Shown here piece after piece: positions 9,277-16,871 of a DNA stretch of 32,970 nt. Every line of letters begins with the position of its first letter. Position 1 is the stretch's first letter. The DNA lies in NCBI GenBank assembly GCA_023384635.1, contig JAHDVN010000002.1:1-32970 (forward strand), given 5' to 3'. The position numbers and the translations under genes are program-made. The notes beneath the pieces are model-generated. The model ran no database searches, was not told the origin of the DNA, and was given only the letters and a program-made list of their open reading frames with translations. The DNA comes from Thermoanaerobaculia bacterium. Lineage in GTDB: Bacteria; Acidobacteriota; Thermoanaerobaculia; Multivoradales; JAGPDF01.

Positions 9277-10728
9277 ATGGCGCTCGAACAGAAGCTCTCG
9301 CTCAAGCTCGCGACCAAGCTGGTCATGACGCCCTCGCTGCAGCAGGCGATCAAGCTGCTGCAGATGACCCGCATGGAGCTGGAGAGCGTGCTCGAACAGG
9401 AGCTCGTCGAGAACCCGGTGCTCGAGGAGGTCGAGGAGCTCTCGGTCGGCGCCGAGGCCGGTCAGGCCGACGAGGCGGCGCCCGCCCCGGCCGAGGGCGA
9501 CGGCGATCGCGAGACGCCCGATCCGCTGGCCGAGATCGACCTCGACGCCTACTTCGGGGACGACGGCGACGGTGGCGGCGCAGGGCGCGAGATCGAGATC
9601 CGCGACGCGCCTCCCCTCGAGAACACGCTGACCCGCGAGCCCGACCTCTACGAGCACCTGCTCTGGCAGGTGAAGATGTCGGACCTCTCGCCGCGGCAGC
9701 GGACGATCGCGGAGCTGGTGGTCGGCAACCTCGATCCGGACGGGTTCCTGGTCGCCTCGGCCGAGGAGATCCGGGCTCTCGCGGGTTGCGAGGCGTGCAG
9801 CCGGGAGGAGGTCGAGGAGGTCATCCGGCGCGTCCAGGAGCTCGATCCGCCCGGGGTCGCCTGCGTCGACCTCCGGGAGAGCCTGCTCCGGCAGCTCGTC
9901 TCGCGCGGCGAGGGGGACGGCTCGCTGGCCTACCGGATCGTCTCCGAGGCCTGGGATCAGCTGCTCCGGCGCCAGTATCCGCAGATCGCCCGGCAGCTCG
10001 GCGTCGAGGTCGCCGCTCTGGAGCCCGCGCTCGCGGTGATCAAGACCCTCGAGACCCGCCCCGGCCGCCAGTTCGGCCACGAGCGCGCGCAGTACATCGA
10101 GCCCGACGTCGCGGTCGTTAAGGTGGGAGACGACTACATCGTCCAGCTCAACGACGACGGCTTGCCGCGGCTGCGCATCAGCCGCTCCTACCGGCGGATG
10201 CTCCGCCAGATGCGCGAGGAGGGCCGGCAGGCCGACGCTCAGCAGTTCATCCGCGAGAAGATCCGCAGCGCGCTCTGGCTCATCAAGAGCCTCGACCAGC
10301 GGCAGCGGACGATCTACAAGGTCGCGGAGTCGATCGTGCGGCAGCAGCGGGAGTTCCTCGATCGCGGCCTCGACCATCTCAGGCCGATGGTGCTGCGCAA
10401 CGTGGCCGAGGACATCGGCATGCACGAAAGCACGGTCAGCCGCGTGGTGTCGAACAAGTACATGCACACTCCGCGCGGCATCTTTCCGATGAAGTTCTTC
10501 TTCCACAGTGGCATCGATCGGGACTACGGGGACGACATCTCCTCGCTCACGGTCAAGCGGAAGATCAAGCAGATCATCGACGGGGAGGACCCACGGCGGC
10601 CGCTCTCGGACAGCGAGCTCATGCGCATCCTCAACCGCGAGGGAATCCACATCGCCCGGCGCACGGTCGCCAAGTACCGGGACGAGCTCGGGCTTCCCTC
10701 GTCGGCGGACCGGAAACAGTACTTCTGA
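9277..10728 (+). CDS. rpoN: RNA polymerase sigma-54 factor
   Basis: Sigma-54 directs RNA polymerase to -24/-12 promoters and requires AAA+ activators. The 483-residue protein has the Gln/Leu-rich N-terminal activator-interaction region (residues 1-50, including MTPSLQQAIKLLQM). An acidic linker follows (about 50-110), then the core-binding domain (about 110-300). The helix-turn-helix region includes HESTVSRVVSNKYMHTPRG. The C-terminal RpoN box reads ARRTVAKYR at residues 460-468 and is followed by DELGLPSS. No region is missing. It lies 14 bases after lptB and 37 bases before hpf, the order seen in many Gram-negative bacteria, where this locus links nitrogen or envelope regulation to the PTS genes downstream. 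The ATG start has AGGT close upstream. Confidence 0.97.
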   Translation: MALEQKLSLKLATKLVMTPSLQQAIKLLQMTRMELESVLEQELVENPVLEEVEELSVGAEAGQADEAAPAPAEGDGDRETPDPLAEIDLDAYFGDDGDGGGAGREIEIRDAPPLENTLTREPDLYEHLLWQVKMSDLSPRQRTIAELVVGNLDPDGFLVASAEEIRALAGCEACSREEVEEVIRRVQELDPPGVACVDLRESLLRQLVSRGEGDGSLAYRIVSEAWDQLLRRQYPQIARQLGVEVAALEPALAVIKTLETRPGRQFGHERAQYIEPDVAVVKVGDDYIVQLNDDGLPRLRISRSYRRMLRQMREEGRQADAQQFIREKIRSALWLIKSLDQRQRTIYKVAESIVRQQREFLDRGLDHLRPMVLRNVAEDIGMHESTVSRVVSNKYMHTPRGIFPMKFFFHSGIDRDYGDDISSLTVKRKIKQIIDGEDPRRPLSDSELMRILNREGIHIARRTVAKYRDELGLPSSADRKQYF

Positions 10729-10765
10729 CGCAGGCGCGACGACACCGGACGCGGAAAGGAGAGAC

Positions 10766-11314
10766 ATGAAGGTCGACTTCGTGGCACGCAACTTCGAGCT
10801 GGACGACCAGGTGAGGACCCACGTGCAGGAGCGGCTGACCAAGGTGGCCAAGTTCCTCAAGGGCCCGGTCGAAGCGAGAGCTGCCCTCGAGCTCGAGAAG
10901 TTCCGCTACAGCTGCGACCTGGTGCTCACCCACCGAGGCGGCGAAGTGCGCGCCGCCGAGGAGAACCACGACCTGCGCCAGGCCATCGACATCGCCGCCG
11001 AGGCGCTCGAGAAGCAGGTGCGGCGCTCGCGCAAGAAGGTCGTCGACCAGCGGCGCCGCGCCGGCCGCGGCGGCGCCTCGCACTGGCCGGTCGAGGTCGT
11101 CGCACGGGGCTCGCTCGGAGGCGGGGAGGAGCCGCGCGTGGTGCGCAAGGAGCGCCTCCCGATCAAGCCGATGACGCTCGAGGAGGCGGCGCTGCAGCTC
11201 GACACCGCCGAGCACGACTTCGTCGTCTTCCGCGATGCGGCCAGCGACAAAGTGAGCGTGCTCTACCGCCAGAAGGACGACGAGAACCTCGGCCTCATCG
11301 CGCCGGAGTTCTGA
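10766..11314 (+). CDS. hpf: Ribosome hibernation promoting factor, long form
   Basis: HPF binds the decoding centre of the 30S subunit and, in its long form, dimerises 70S ribosomes into inactive 100S particles. The 182-residue product has the N-terminal ribosome-binding domain (about residues 1-98) and a linker. The C-terminal dimerisation domain covers about 125-182 and contains IKPMTLEEAALQLDTAEHDFVVFRDA and VSVLYRQKD-like family segments. This length marks it as long HPF, unlike the short enterobacterial protein beside rpoN. The ATG at 10766 has the strong site AAGGAGAG five bases upstream, so I prefer it to upstream in-frame starts that lie inside rpoN. Confidence 0.95.
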   Translation: MKVDFVARNFELDDQVRTHVQERLTKVAKFLKGPVEARAALELEKFRYSCDLVLTHRGGEVRAAEENHDLRQAIDIAAEALEKQVRRSRKKVVDQRRRAGRGGASHWPVEVVARGSLGGGEEPRVVRKERLPIKPMTLEEAALQLDTAEHDFVVFRDAASDKVSVLYRQKDDENLGLIAPEF

Positions 11315-11349
11315 GCGCGGAACGGGAAGGGGAGCGCGAGGCGGGGACC

Positions 11350-12339
11350 ATGACGGGACAGCCGACCGGCGGCCGGGAGGTCGCGGTACCGCACGTGCGG
11401 GTGGCCGAGTTGCTGGGCGACGAGCTCCGGGACCTCTCCTTCGAGCTCCTCGCCGGCAGCGACCGGCTCGACAACCGCATCTCGAACCCGCGAGTCCAGA
11501 AGCCGGGCCTCGCCTTCGCGGGCTATCTCTGCTACATCAAGCCCGGGCGGGTGCAGATCGTCGGCGAGAGCGAGGTCGGCTACCTCGCCACCCTCGACCC
11601 GGAGGTGCGGGCCGAGCGCTGCGCGCGGATCTTCGAGCTGTCGATTCCGGTCGTCGTGATCACCAAGGGGATCGTGCCGCCCCCCGAGATCCGCCGGGAG
11701 TGCGAGCGCCGCTCCGTGCCCCTCTTCGCGACCCGCGCGCTCTCTTCGCACGCCATCAAGCGCATCAGCTACTTCCTGGAGGACCACCTCGTCCCCTCGA
11801 CGCGGGTCCACGGCGTGCTCCTCGACGTCTACGGGTTGGGGGTGCTGCTGGTGGGCGGCAGCGGCGTCGGCAAGAGCGAGTCGGCCCTCGACCTCATCAC
11901 CCGGGGCCACAGCCTGGTCGCCGACGATCGCGTCACGATCAAGCGCTACCCGAGCGGGAACCTCGTGGGTTTCGCCGAGGGCCCCTCGAAGCACCTCATG
12001 GAGCTGCGGGGAATCGGCCTCGTCAACGTGAAGGACCTCTTCGGCCTCGCCGCCGTGCGCGAGCGCAAGGGTGTCGACCTCGTCATCGAGCTCGAGCACT
12101 GGGTCGAGGGCCGCGCCTACGAGCGGCTCGGTCTCGACGAGTCGGTCCACATCATCCTCGAGACACCGGTCCCGTTCATCCGCATGCCCGTCGCCCTCGG
12201 GCGCAACCTCTCGATCCTGGTGGAGATCGCCGCCCGGAACCACCTGCTGAAGCAGCTCGGCACCCATTCCGCGAGGGAGTTCGCGCAGAAGATGGAGGAT
12301 CAGCTTGAGCGCAACCGGCGCGCCCGCGCGGCGCATTAG
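11350..12339 (+). CDS. hprK: HPr(Ser) kinase/phosphorylase
   Basis: HprK phosphorylates Ser46 of HPr using ATP or pyrophosphate and also reverses this, coupling energy status to the PTS. The 329-residue protein has the N-terminal domain (about 15-145) and the catalytic domain. Walker A is GGSGVGKSE (about residues 168-176), followed by LITRGHSLVADDRV, which supplies the catalytic acidic pair. The family signature ELRGIGLVNV lies near residue 218, with a C-terminal NLSILVEIAARNHLLK block. The length is slightly above the usual 310. The ATG has GAGGCGGGGACC just upstream. Its target HPr, encoded 1.3 kb downstream, carries the matching Ser46. The 3' end overlaps rapZ by 35 bases. Confidence 0.96.
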   Translation: MTGQPTGGREVAVPHVRVAELLGDELRDLSFELLAGSDRLDNRISNPRVQKPGLAFAGYLCYIKPGRVQIVGESEVGYLATLDPEVRAERCARIFELSIPVVVITKGIVPPPEIRRECERRSVPLFATRALSSHAIKRISYFLEDHLVPSTRVHGVLLDVYGLGVLLVGGSGVGKSESALDLITRGHSLVADDRVTIKRYPSGNLVGFAEGPSKHLMELRGIGLVNVKDLFGLAAVRERKGVDLVIELEHWVEGRAYERLGLDESVHIILETPVPFIRMPVALGRNLSILVEIAARNHLLKQLGTHSAREFAQKMEDQLERNRRARAAH

Positions 12340-13192
12340 GCTCGCCCTCATCACCGGCCTCTCGGGCTCGGGTCGCAGCTCCGTGGCCAAGTGCCTCGAG
12401 GACCTCGGGTACTACTGCGTCGACAATCTGCCGCTGCCGCTGCTCCGCGACCTGCTGACGCGCCCGGACGAGCTCTGCGAGGGACGGGACCGGATCGCGG
12501 TGGTCGCCGACGTGCGCACCCCCGGCTTCGAGCGGGAGTTTCCCTCGGTGCTCGCCGGTATCGACACGGAGCGGTTCGACCCCACGCTCGTCTTTCTCGA
12601 GGCCTCCGACGAGGTGCTGATCCGGCGCTTCTCCGAGACCCGGAGGCCGCATCCGCTGGCCCCCGACGCGCCGCCGAGCGAGGGAATCCGCCGCGAGCGA
12701 CAGCTGCTCGAGAACCTGCGCTCGCGCGCCGACCTCGTCCTCGACACCAGCGAGTGGTCGATCCACGAGATCCGTAGCGTGATCCACCGGGAGTTCGCCG
12801 AGCTCGGCGGCGAGGGCCACCAGATGCTGGTCTCCGTGATCAGCTTCGGCTTCAAGTACGGGATTCCCTACGGCAGCGACCTGCTCTTCGACGTCCGCTT
12901 CCTGCCGAATCCCCACTTCGTCGAGGGGCTGCGCGAGCGCACCGGCCTCGAGGCGCCGGTCCAGGACTTCCTCGACCGCCAGGCCGATTTTCCCGATCTC
13001 CTCGACCGCCTCGGCGACCTGCTCGGCTACCTCCTGCCGCGCTACCAGCGCGAGAACCGCAGCTACCTCTCGATCGCGGTCGGCTGCACGGGCGGCCGGC
13101 ACCGCTCGGTCGCGGTGGCCGAGCGGCTGGCGGGAACGCTGGCGGAGGCCGGCTGGTCGGTGCGGCTCCTCCACCGGGACGTGGAGCGCTGA
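12305..13192 (+). CDS. rapZ: RapZ-family nucleotide-binding protein with altered Walker A
   Basis: RapZ (YvcJ/YhbJ family) proteins bind nucleotides and, in enterobacteria, act as RNA-binding adaptors controlling glucosamine-6-phosphate synthase. The 295-residue product has the P-loop GLSGSGRSS at residues 18-26 followed by the family hallmark LEDLGYYCVDNLP. The C-terminal half contains ISFGFKYGIP, DVRFLPNP and GCTGGRHRSVAVAE, all diagnostic. The P-loop Lys expected at residue 24 is Arg (codon CGC at 12374-12376). The only plausible start is the TTG at 12305, with GGAGG six bases upstream inside hprK; there is no other start codon before the P-loop. The hprK-rapZ-EIIA-HPr-EI order suggests a role tied to the PTS or to amino-sugar metabolism, but no target RNA is visible. 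Confidence 0.93.
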   Translation: MSATGAPARRIRLALITGLSGSGRSSVAKCLEDLGYYCVDNLPLPLLRDLLTRPDELCEGRDRIAVVADVRTPGFEREFPSVLAGIDTERFDPTLVFLEASDEVLIRRFSETRRPHPLAPDAPPSEGIRRERQLLENLRSRADLVLDTSEWSIHEIRSVIHREFAELGGEGHQMLVSVISFGFKYGIPYGSDLLFDVRFLPNPHFVEGLRERTGLEAPVQDFLDRQADFPDLLDRLGDLLGYLLPRYQRENRSYLSIAVGCTGGRHRSVAVAERLAGTLAEAGWSVRLLHRDVER

Positions 13193-13194
13193 AG

Positions 13195-13656
13195 ATGGAA
13201 CGGCTGGGCATCCTCCTCGTGACGCACGGCCCGCTCGCGCCGGAGATGCTCGCGGCGGCCGAGCGCATCCTCGGCCGGCGGCTCGACGGTTTCCAGGCCC
13301 TCTCGCTCGACTGGAGCGAAGGATGGGAGGAGGCGCGGGCGAGGGTCGAGGCGAGCCTCGCCGCCTTCCCGCCCGAGGTGAGAGGCTTCCTGGTGCTCAC
13401 CGATCTCTACGGCGACACCCCTTCGCGCGCGGCAGCCGGGCTCGGACGAGCGGGGCAGGTGGAGATCGTCACCGGCGTGAACCTGCCGATGGTCGTTCGC
13501 CTGGGCTGCGCCGAGCTCGGCGGCCGCGACGTGGCCGAGGTCGCACGCTGGATCGAGGAGAAGGGACGCCAGTCGATCCGCCGCGCGACCCCGGCGGAGG
13601 CGGACCGCCCGGCGTCGCCCTGCTCCGATCCCCCGGCGGGAGGGGAGGACCGATGA
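13195..13656 (+). CDS. PTS EIIA component, mannose family
   Basis: The 153-residue protein matches the EIIA domain of mannose-family PTS permeases. It opens with GILLVTHGPLAPEML, where His11 is the expected phosphorylation site, and has the family block LVLTDLYGDTPSRAA and NLPMVVRLG. The last 35 residues are Pro/Ala/Asp-rich and probably disordered. No EIIB, EIIC or EIID gene lies nearby, so it is likely to act as a regulatory phosphate acceptor from HPr rather than in sugar uptake. It starts two bases after the rapZ stop and overlaps the HPr gene as ATGA. Confidence 0.9.
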   Translation: MERLGILLVTHGPLAPEMLAAAERILGRRLDGFQALSLDWSEGWEEARARVEASLAAFPPEVRGFLVLTDLYGDTPSRAAAGLGRAGQVEIVTGVNLPMVVRLGCAELGGRDVAEVARWIEEKGRQSIRRATPAEADRPASPCSDPPAGGEDR

Positions 13657-13922
13657 TCGAGAAGGAGATCGAGATCGTCAACCGCCTCGGCCTCCACGCC
13701 CGGGCCGCCGCCAAGCTGGTCCACACCGCCTGCAGCTTCCAGAGCGAGGTCACGATCGAGAAGGACGGCGAGGAGGTCGACGGGAAGAGCATCCTCGGGA
13801 TCCTCCTCCTCGCGGCGCCGCAGGGCGCGCGCCTGAGCGTCCGCTGCGACGGCACCGACGAGGAGCGAGCGCTCACCGCGATCTCCGACCTCTTCGCGGA
13901 CCGCTTCGGGGAGGGGGAATGA
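13653..13922 (+). CDS. ptsH: Phosphocarrier protein HPr
   Basis: HPr relays phosphate from EI to EIIA. The 89-residue product has GLHARAA with the catalytic His at residue 15 and GKSILGILLLAA with Ser at residue 46, the site phosphorylated by HprK. Both positions are numbered exactly as in the classical Gram-positive and proteobacterial proteins. Start choice: the ATG at 13653 overlaps the EIIA stop (ATGA) and has GGAGGGGAGG upstream; longer in-frame starts lie inside EIIA. Its stop overlaps the ptsI start. Having both His15 and Ser46 beside hprK argues that dual phosphorylation control is intact. Confidence 0.97.
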   Translation: MIEKEIEIVNRLGLHARAAAKLVHTACSFQSEVTIEKDGEEVDGKSILGILLLAAPQGARLSVRCDGTDEERALTAISDLFADRFGEGE

Positions 13923-15661
13923 CCGACTCTCGACGGCCCATGCGGGTGTTCTCGGGGATTCCCGTCTCGGGAGGGATCGCCATCGGCCGGGCCGTCTCGA
14001 TCCTGAGCCGCGCCCTGGAGATCGTCCGCTTCCCGATCGGCGGCGAGGGGATCGAGGCCGAAGTCGAGCGCTTCCACTTCGCGGTGGGGGAGACGGCGCG
14101 CGGGATCGAGGGGACGCGGGACCGCTCGGGGGAGTTCCTCGGCGCCGAGCTCGCGGCGATCTTCGGCGCCCACGCCCTGCTGCTCGGCGACCCCTCGTTC
14201 GTGGGCGCGATCGAGCAGCGGATCCGGGAGGAGAGGGTCAACGCCGAGTGGGCCGTGCACCAGGTCCGCCAGGACCTCGTGGCCCGGTTCGAGCGCATGG
14301 AGGACCCGTACCTGCGCGAGCGCGCCCACGACATCGAGGACGTGAGCCGCCAGCTCCTCCAGAACCTCCAGGGCGTCGGGCACCACGATTTCTCCGAGCT
14401 CCCCGACGGGGTGGTGCTGGTCGCCGACGACCTCACCCCCTCCGAGGCGATCCGGCTCGGGCGCTCGAAGGTGATCGGCTTCGCGGTGGAGAGCGGCGGG
14501 CTCACGTCGCACACCTCGATCATCGCGAGGTCGCTCGACCTGCCGGCCGTCTGCGGCCTCACGCACGCCCCGGAGCTGGTCACCAACGACGACCCGGTGG
14601 TGCTCGACGGGGAGATCGGGAGCCTGATCCTCAATCCCACCGAGGAGGTGCTGGCGCGCTACCGCGCCAAGAGCCTCGAGCAGCGCTCCCGGCGGGCCGC
14701 CGCGGCGCGCGAGGAGCAGCTCCCGGCGGTGACCGCGGACGGGGTCGCGATCGAGCTGATGGCCAACGTCGACCTGCCGGAGGAGATCGACGAGCTCAGG
14801 CGGTTCGGCGCCCGCGGCATCGGCCTCTACCGCAGCGAGTTCCTCTTTCTCGAGACCGAGCCCCGGCTGCCGAGCGAGGAGGAGCACTACGCCCTCTACC
14901 GGCGCCTCGCCGAGGGCGCCGCACCCTTCCCCACGGTGATCCGCACCTACGACCTCGGGGGCCGCAAGCTCGCCCGCGAGCTGATGCACCTCGAGGAGGA
15001 GAACCCGGTGCTCGGCCTGCGCGGGATCCGGCTGACCCTCGCCCGGCCGCAGATCTTCCGCACCCAGCTGCGCGGCGTGATCCGCGCCGCCGCCCACGGG
15101 GAGGTCTGGGTGATGGCGCCGATGGTCAGCCGGGTGGAGGAGCTGCGCCAGTTCCGGGCCCTGGTCGACGAGCTGACGGAGGAGGTCGCACGGGACGGCC
15201 ACCCCACGTCGGGCGACCTCAAGGTCGGGGTGATGATCGAGGTGCCGGCGGCCGCTCTGATCGCCGACGTCTTGGCGCGCGAGGCGGACTTCTTCTCGAT
15301 CGGGACCAACGACCTGATCCAGTACGCGCTCGCGGTCGATCGGAACAACCGGCAGGTCGCGGACCTCTACCAACCCCTGCATCCGGCGCTGTTGCGGATG
15401 ATACGCTCCACCGTTCTGGCGGCCCGGGCCGCGGAGATCCCCGTCAGCCTGTGCGGGGAGATGGCTGCCGACCCGCGCCACGTGCCTCTCCTGATCGGCC
15501 TCGGCCTGCGCCGGCTCTCGCTCAACCCGCGGGCGGTTCCCGCGCTGCGGGCGGTCGCCGCGAAGCTCGACGCCGGGGCACTGGAGCGGTGCGTGGCGCA
15601 CTGCCTCGATCTGGGCACGGCCGCCGAGGTGGAGCGGGAGCTCGCCGGGGTCGTTCCGTAG
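13919..15661 (+). CDS. ptsI: Phosphoenolpyruvate-protein phosphotransferase, PTS enzyme I
   Basis: Enzyme I takes phosphate from phosphoenolpyruvate onto a histidine and passes it to HPr. At 580 residues it matches the family (E. coli 575). The swivelling domain contains GGLTSHTSIIARSL with the active-site His at residue 198. The TIM-barrel PEP-binding domain shows GIGLYRSEFLFL, ENPVLGLRGIR, GVMIEVPAAALIAD, GTNDLIQYALAVDRNN and SLCGEMAADP with the catalytic Cys. There is no N-terminal GAF domain of the PtsP/nitrogen-PTS type, so it is the ordinary form. The ATG overlaps the HPr stop as ATGA with GGGGAGGGGG upstream. Confidence 0.97.
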   Translation: MTDSRRPMRVFSGIPVSGGIAIGRAVSILSRALEIVRFPIGGEGIEAEVERFHFAVGETARGIEGTRDRSGEFLGAELAAIFGAHALLLGDPSFVGAIEQRIREERVNAEWAVHQVRQDLVARFERMEDPYLRERAHDIEDVSRQLLQNLQGVGHHDFSELPDGVVLVADDLTPSEAIRLGRSKVIGFAVESGGLTSHTSIIARSLDLPAVCGLTHAPELVTNDDPVVLDGEIGSLILNPTEEVLARYRAKSLEQRSRRAAAAREEQLPAVTADGVAIELMANVDLPEEIDELRRFGARGIGLYRSEFLFLETEPRLPSEEEHYALYRRLAEGAAPFPTVIRTYDLGGRKLARELMHLEEENPVLGLRGIRLTLARPQIFRTQLRGVIRAAAHGEVWVMAPMVSRVEELRQFRALVDELTEEVARDGHPTSGDLKVGVMIEVPAAALIADVLAREADFFSIGTNDLIQYALAVDRNNRQVADLYQPLHPALLRMIRSTVLAARAAEIPVSLCGEMAADPRHVPLLIGLGLRRLSLNPRAVPALRAVAAKLDAGALERCVAHCLDLGTAAEVERELAGVVP

Positions 15662-15715
15662 CGGCGGCGCGCCGAGCCCGAGAGCCGGGATCGCCGGAGG
15701 ACGAGGAGCGGAGAG

Positions 15716-16069
15716 ATGCGAGAGACGGTGCGGCGCGTGGAGAAGCCCTGGGGGCACGAGCTGTTGATCGCCCACACCGAGAGCTACGTCGGCAAGATCC
15801 TGGTGATCCACGGCGGCGAAGCGCTCTCGCTGCAGCTGCACCGGGAGAAGGACGAGACCTTCCACGTGGTGCGCGGCGAAATCGAGCTGCAGGTCGACGA
15901 GGGGGGCGGACTCGTCGCCCAGCCGCTGCGACCCGGCGAGTCGTACCGGGTCCGGGCGGGCACCCGGCACCGGATGATCGCCGGCCCGGAGGGCTGCGAG
16001 CTCTTCGAGGTCTCGACCCCGCACCTGGAGGACGTCGTCCGTCTCGAGGACCGCTATGGCCGGGTCTGA
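15716..16069 (+). CDS. Small cupin protein, phosphomannose-isomerase type II-like
   Basis: This 117-residue single-domain cupin begins with VEKPWGHELLI, the opening seen in the C-terminal isomerase domain of ManC-type phosphomannose isomerases. It continues through the first cupin motif (LSLQLHREKDETFHVVRGEIEL) and the second (PGESYRVRAGTRHRM), which supply candidate metal ligands His/Glu/His and His. No guanylyltransferase domain is attached. It may isomerise a sugar phosphate or simply bind sugars, and its place after ptsI fits hexose phosphate metabolism, but the substrate is inferred. GGAGCGGAGAG precedes the ATG. The 54 bases between ptsI and this gene hold nothing else that I recognise. 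Confidence 0.75.
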   Translation: MRETVRRVEKPWGHELLIAHTESYVGKILVIHGGEALSLQLHREKDETFHVVRGEIELQVDEGGGLVAQPLRPGESYRVRAGTRHRMIAGPEGCELFEVSTPHLEDVVRLEDRYGRV

Positions 16070-16871
16070 GTCGGGTCGCCGCAGAACCGCCGCCGCGCCG
16101 CGGGCGCCCGCATCGCTTCTCTGCCTGGCCCTGGCGCTCGGGTGCGCGGCGCGCGCGCCGCGCGAGCCGGAGCTGCCCACACCGCTGCCGGCGGCACCGC
16201 CTCCGGCGGGCGCCCCGGCGGAGCCCGCTACCGCTCCCCCCGCCGCCGATCCGGCGCCGGCGCGGCCCTCGACGGTCATCGTGGTGGAAGAGGGGGGAGC
16301 CGCGGCCGACGAGGGGGGCGGCCTGGTGGCCGCGGCCCGGGCCGAGCGAGCCCGCCGAGAGGCAGCGGGACCGCCGGCCGTCGTTCTCACCGACCGGAAC
16401 CTCAAGGAGTTCGGCCGCGACCAGAAGCTCACCGAGGCGGCCCCGAAGGAGCGGGAGAAGGGGGCCGACTCCGCAGCGCGGACCCCCGACGTGGCGGCCG
16501 AGGAGCGCTACTGGCGCGACCGGGGCCGGGGCCTCCGCACGCAGTGGCGTGCGGCCGCCGCGGACCTGGCGGCCGACCGGAACCGGGCCGCCGAGCTGCG
16601 CGTGCTCTTCTACGCCACCGACGATCCGTTCCTGCGCGACGGCGAGATCAAGCCCGCCTGGGACCGCGCGATCGAGCGGATCGGCGAGCGCGAGCGCGAG
16701 ATCGAGGAGATCCGGCGCGAGCTCGACCTATTCCTGGAAGAAGGGCAGCGCGCTGGGGCCCTCCCCGCCTGGTTGGACGACGGGGTCGATCTCGAGCCCG
16801 GCCCCGACGTGCCGGTCGATCCGGTCTCCGAGCCGGGAGAGCCCACCGTGGTCGAGGAGCCCCCCGGATGA
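16056..16871 (+). CDS. Putative lipoprotein with Trp/Arg-rich helical domain, unknown function
   Basis: I do not recognise a characterised family. The 271-residue product has an Arg-rich N-terminus, a hydrophobic segment (residues 20-29) and LALGC with Cys30, an imperfect lipobox (Ala rather than Leu at -3). A long Pro/Ala linker runs to about residue 70. The conserved-looking part (about 145-250) is strongly helical and charged, with YWRDRGRGLRTQWRAAAADL, AELRVLFYATDDPFLRDGEI and a repeated Glu/Arg helix ending in FLEEGQRAGALPAWL. It may be an envelope coiled-coil protein. It starts inside the cupin gene (14-base overlap) and its stop overlaps the miaB ATG, so it is co-translated with both. 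The dense Arg/Glu codons are in keeping with the neighbours. Confidence 0.65.
   Translation: MAGSESGRRRTAAAPRAPASLLCLALALGCAARAPREPELPTPLPAAPPPAGAPAEPATAPPAADPAPARPSTVIVVEEGGAAADEGGGLVAAARAERARREAAGPPAVVLTDRNLKEFGRDQKLTEAAPKEREKGADSAARTPDVAAEERYWRDRGRGLRTQWRAAAADLAADRNRAAELRVLFYATDDPFLRDGEIKPAWDRAIERIGEREREIEEIRRELDLFLEEGQRAGALPAWLDDGVDLEPGPDVPVDPVSEPGEPTVVEEPPG

Noticed and set aside
10782-10796. TGGCAC followed by TTCG, resembling a sigma-54 -24/-12 promoter near rpoN
   Set aside because: The -12 element should read TTGC, and the site lies inside the hpf coding region.
13469-16432. 987-codon minus-strand open frame over EIIA, HPr, EI and the cupin
   Set aside because: Antisense shadow; every base is covered by recognised plus-strand genes.
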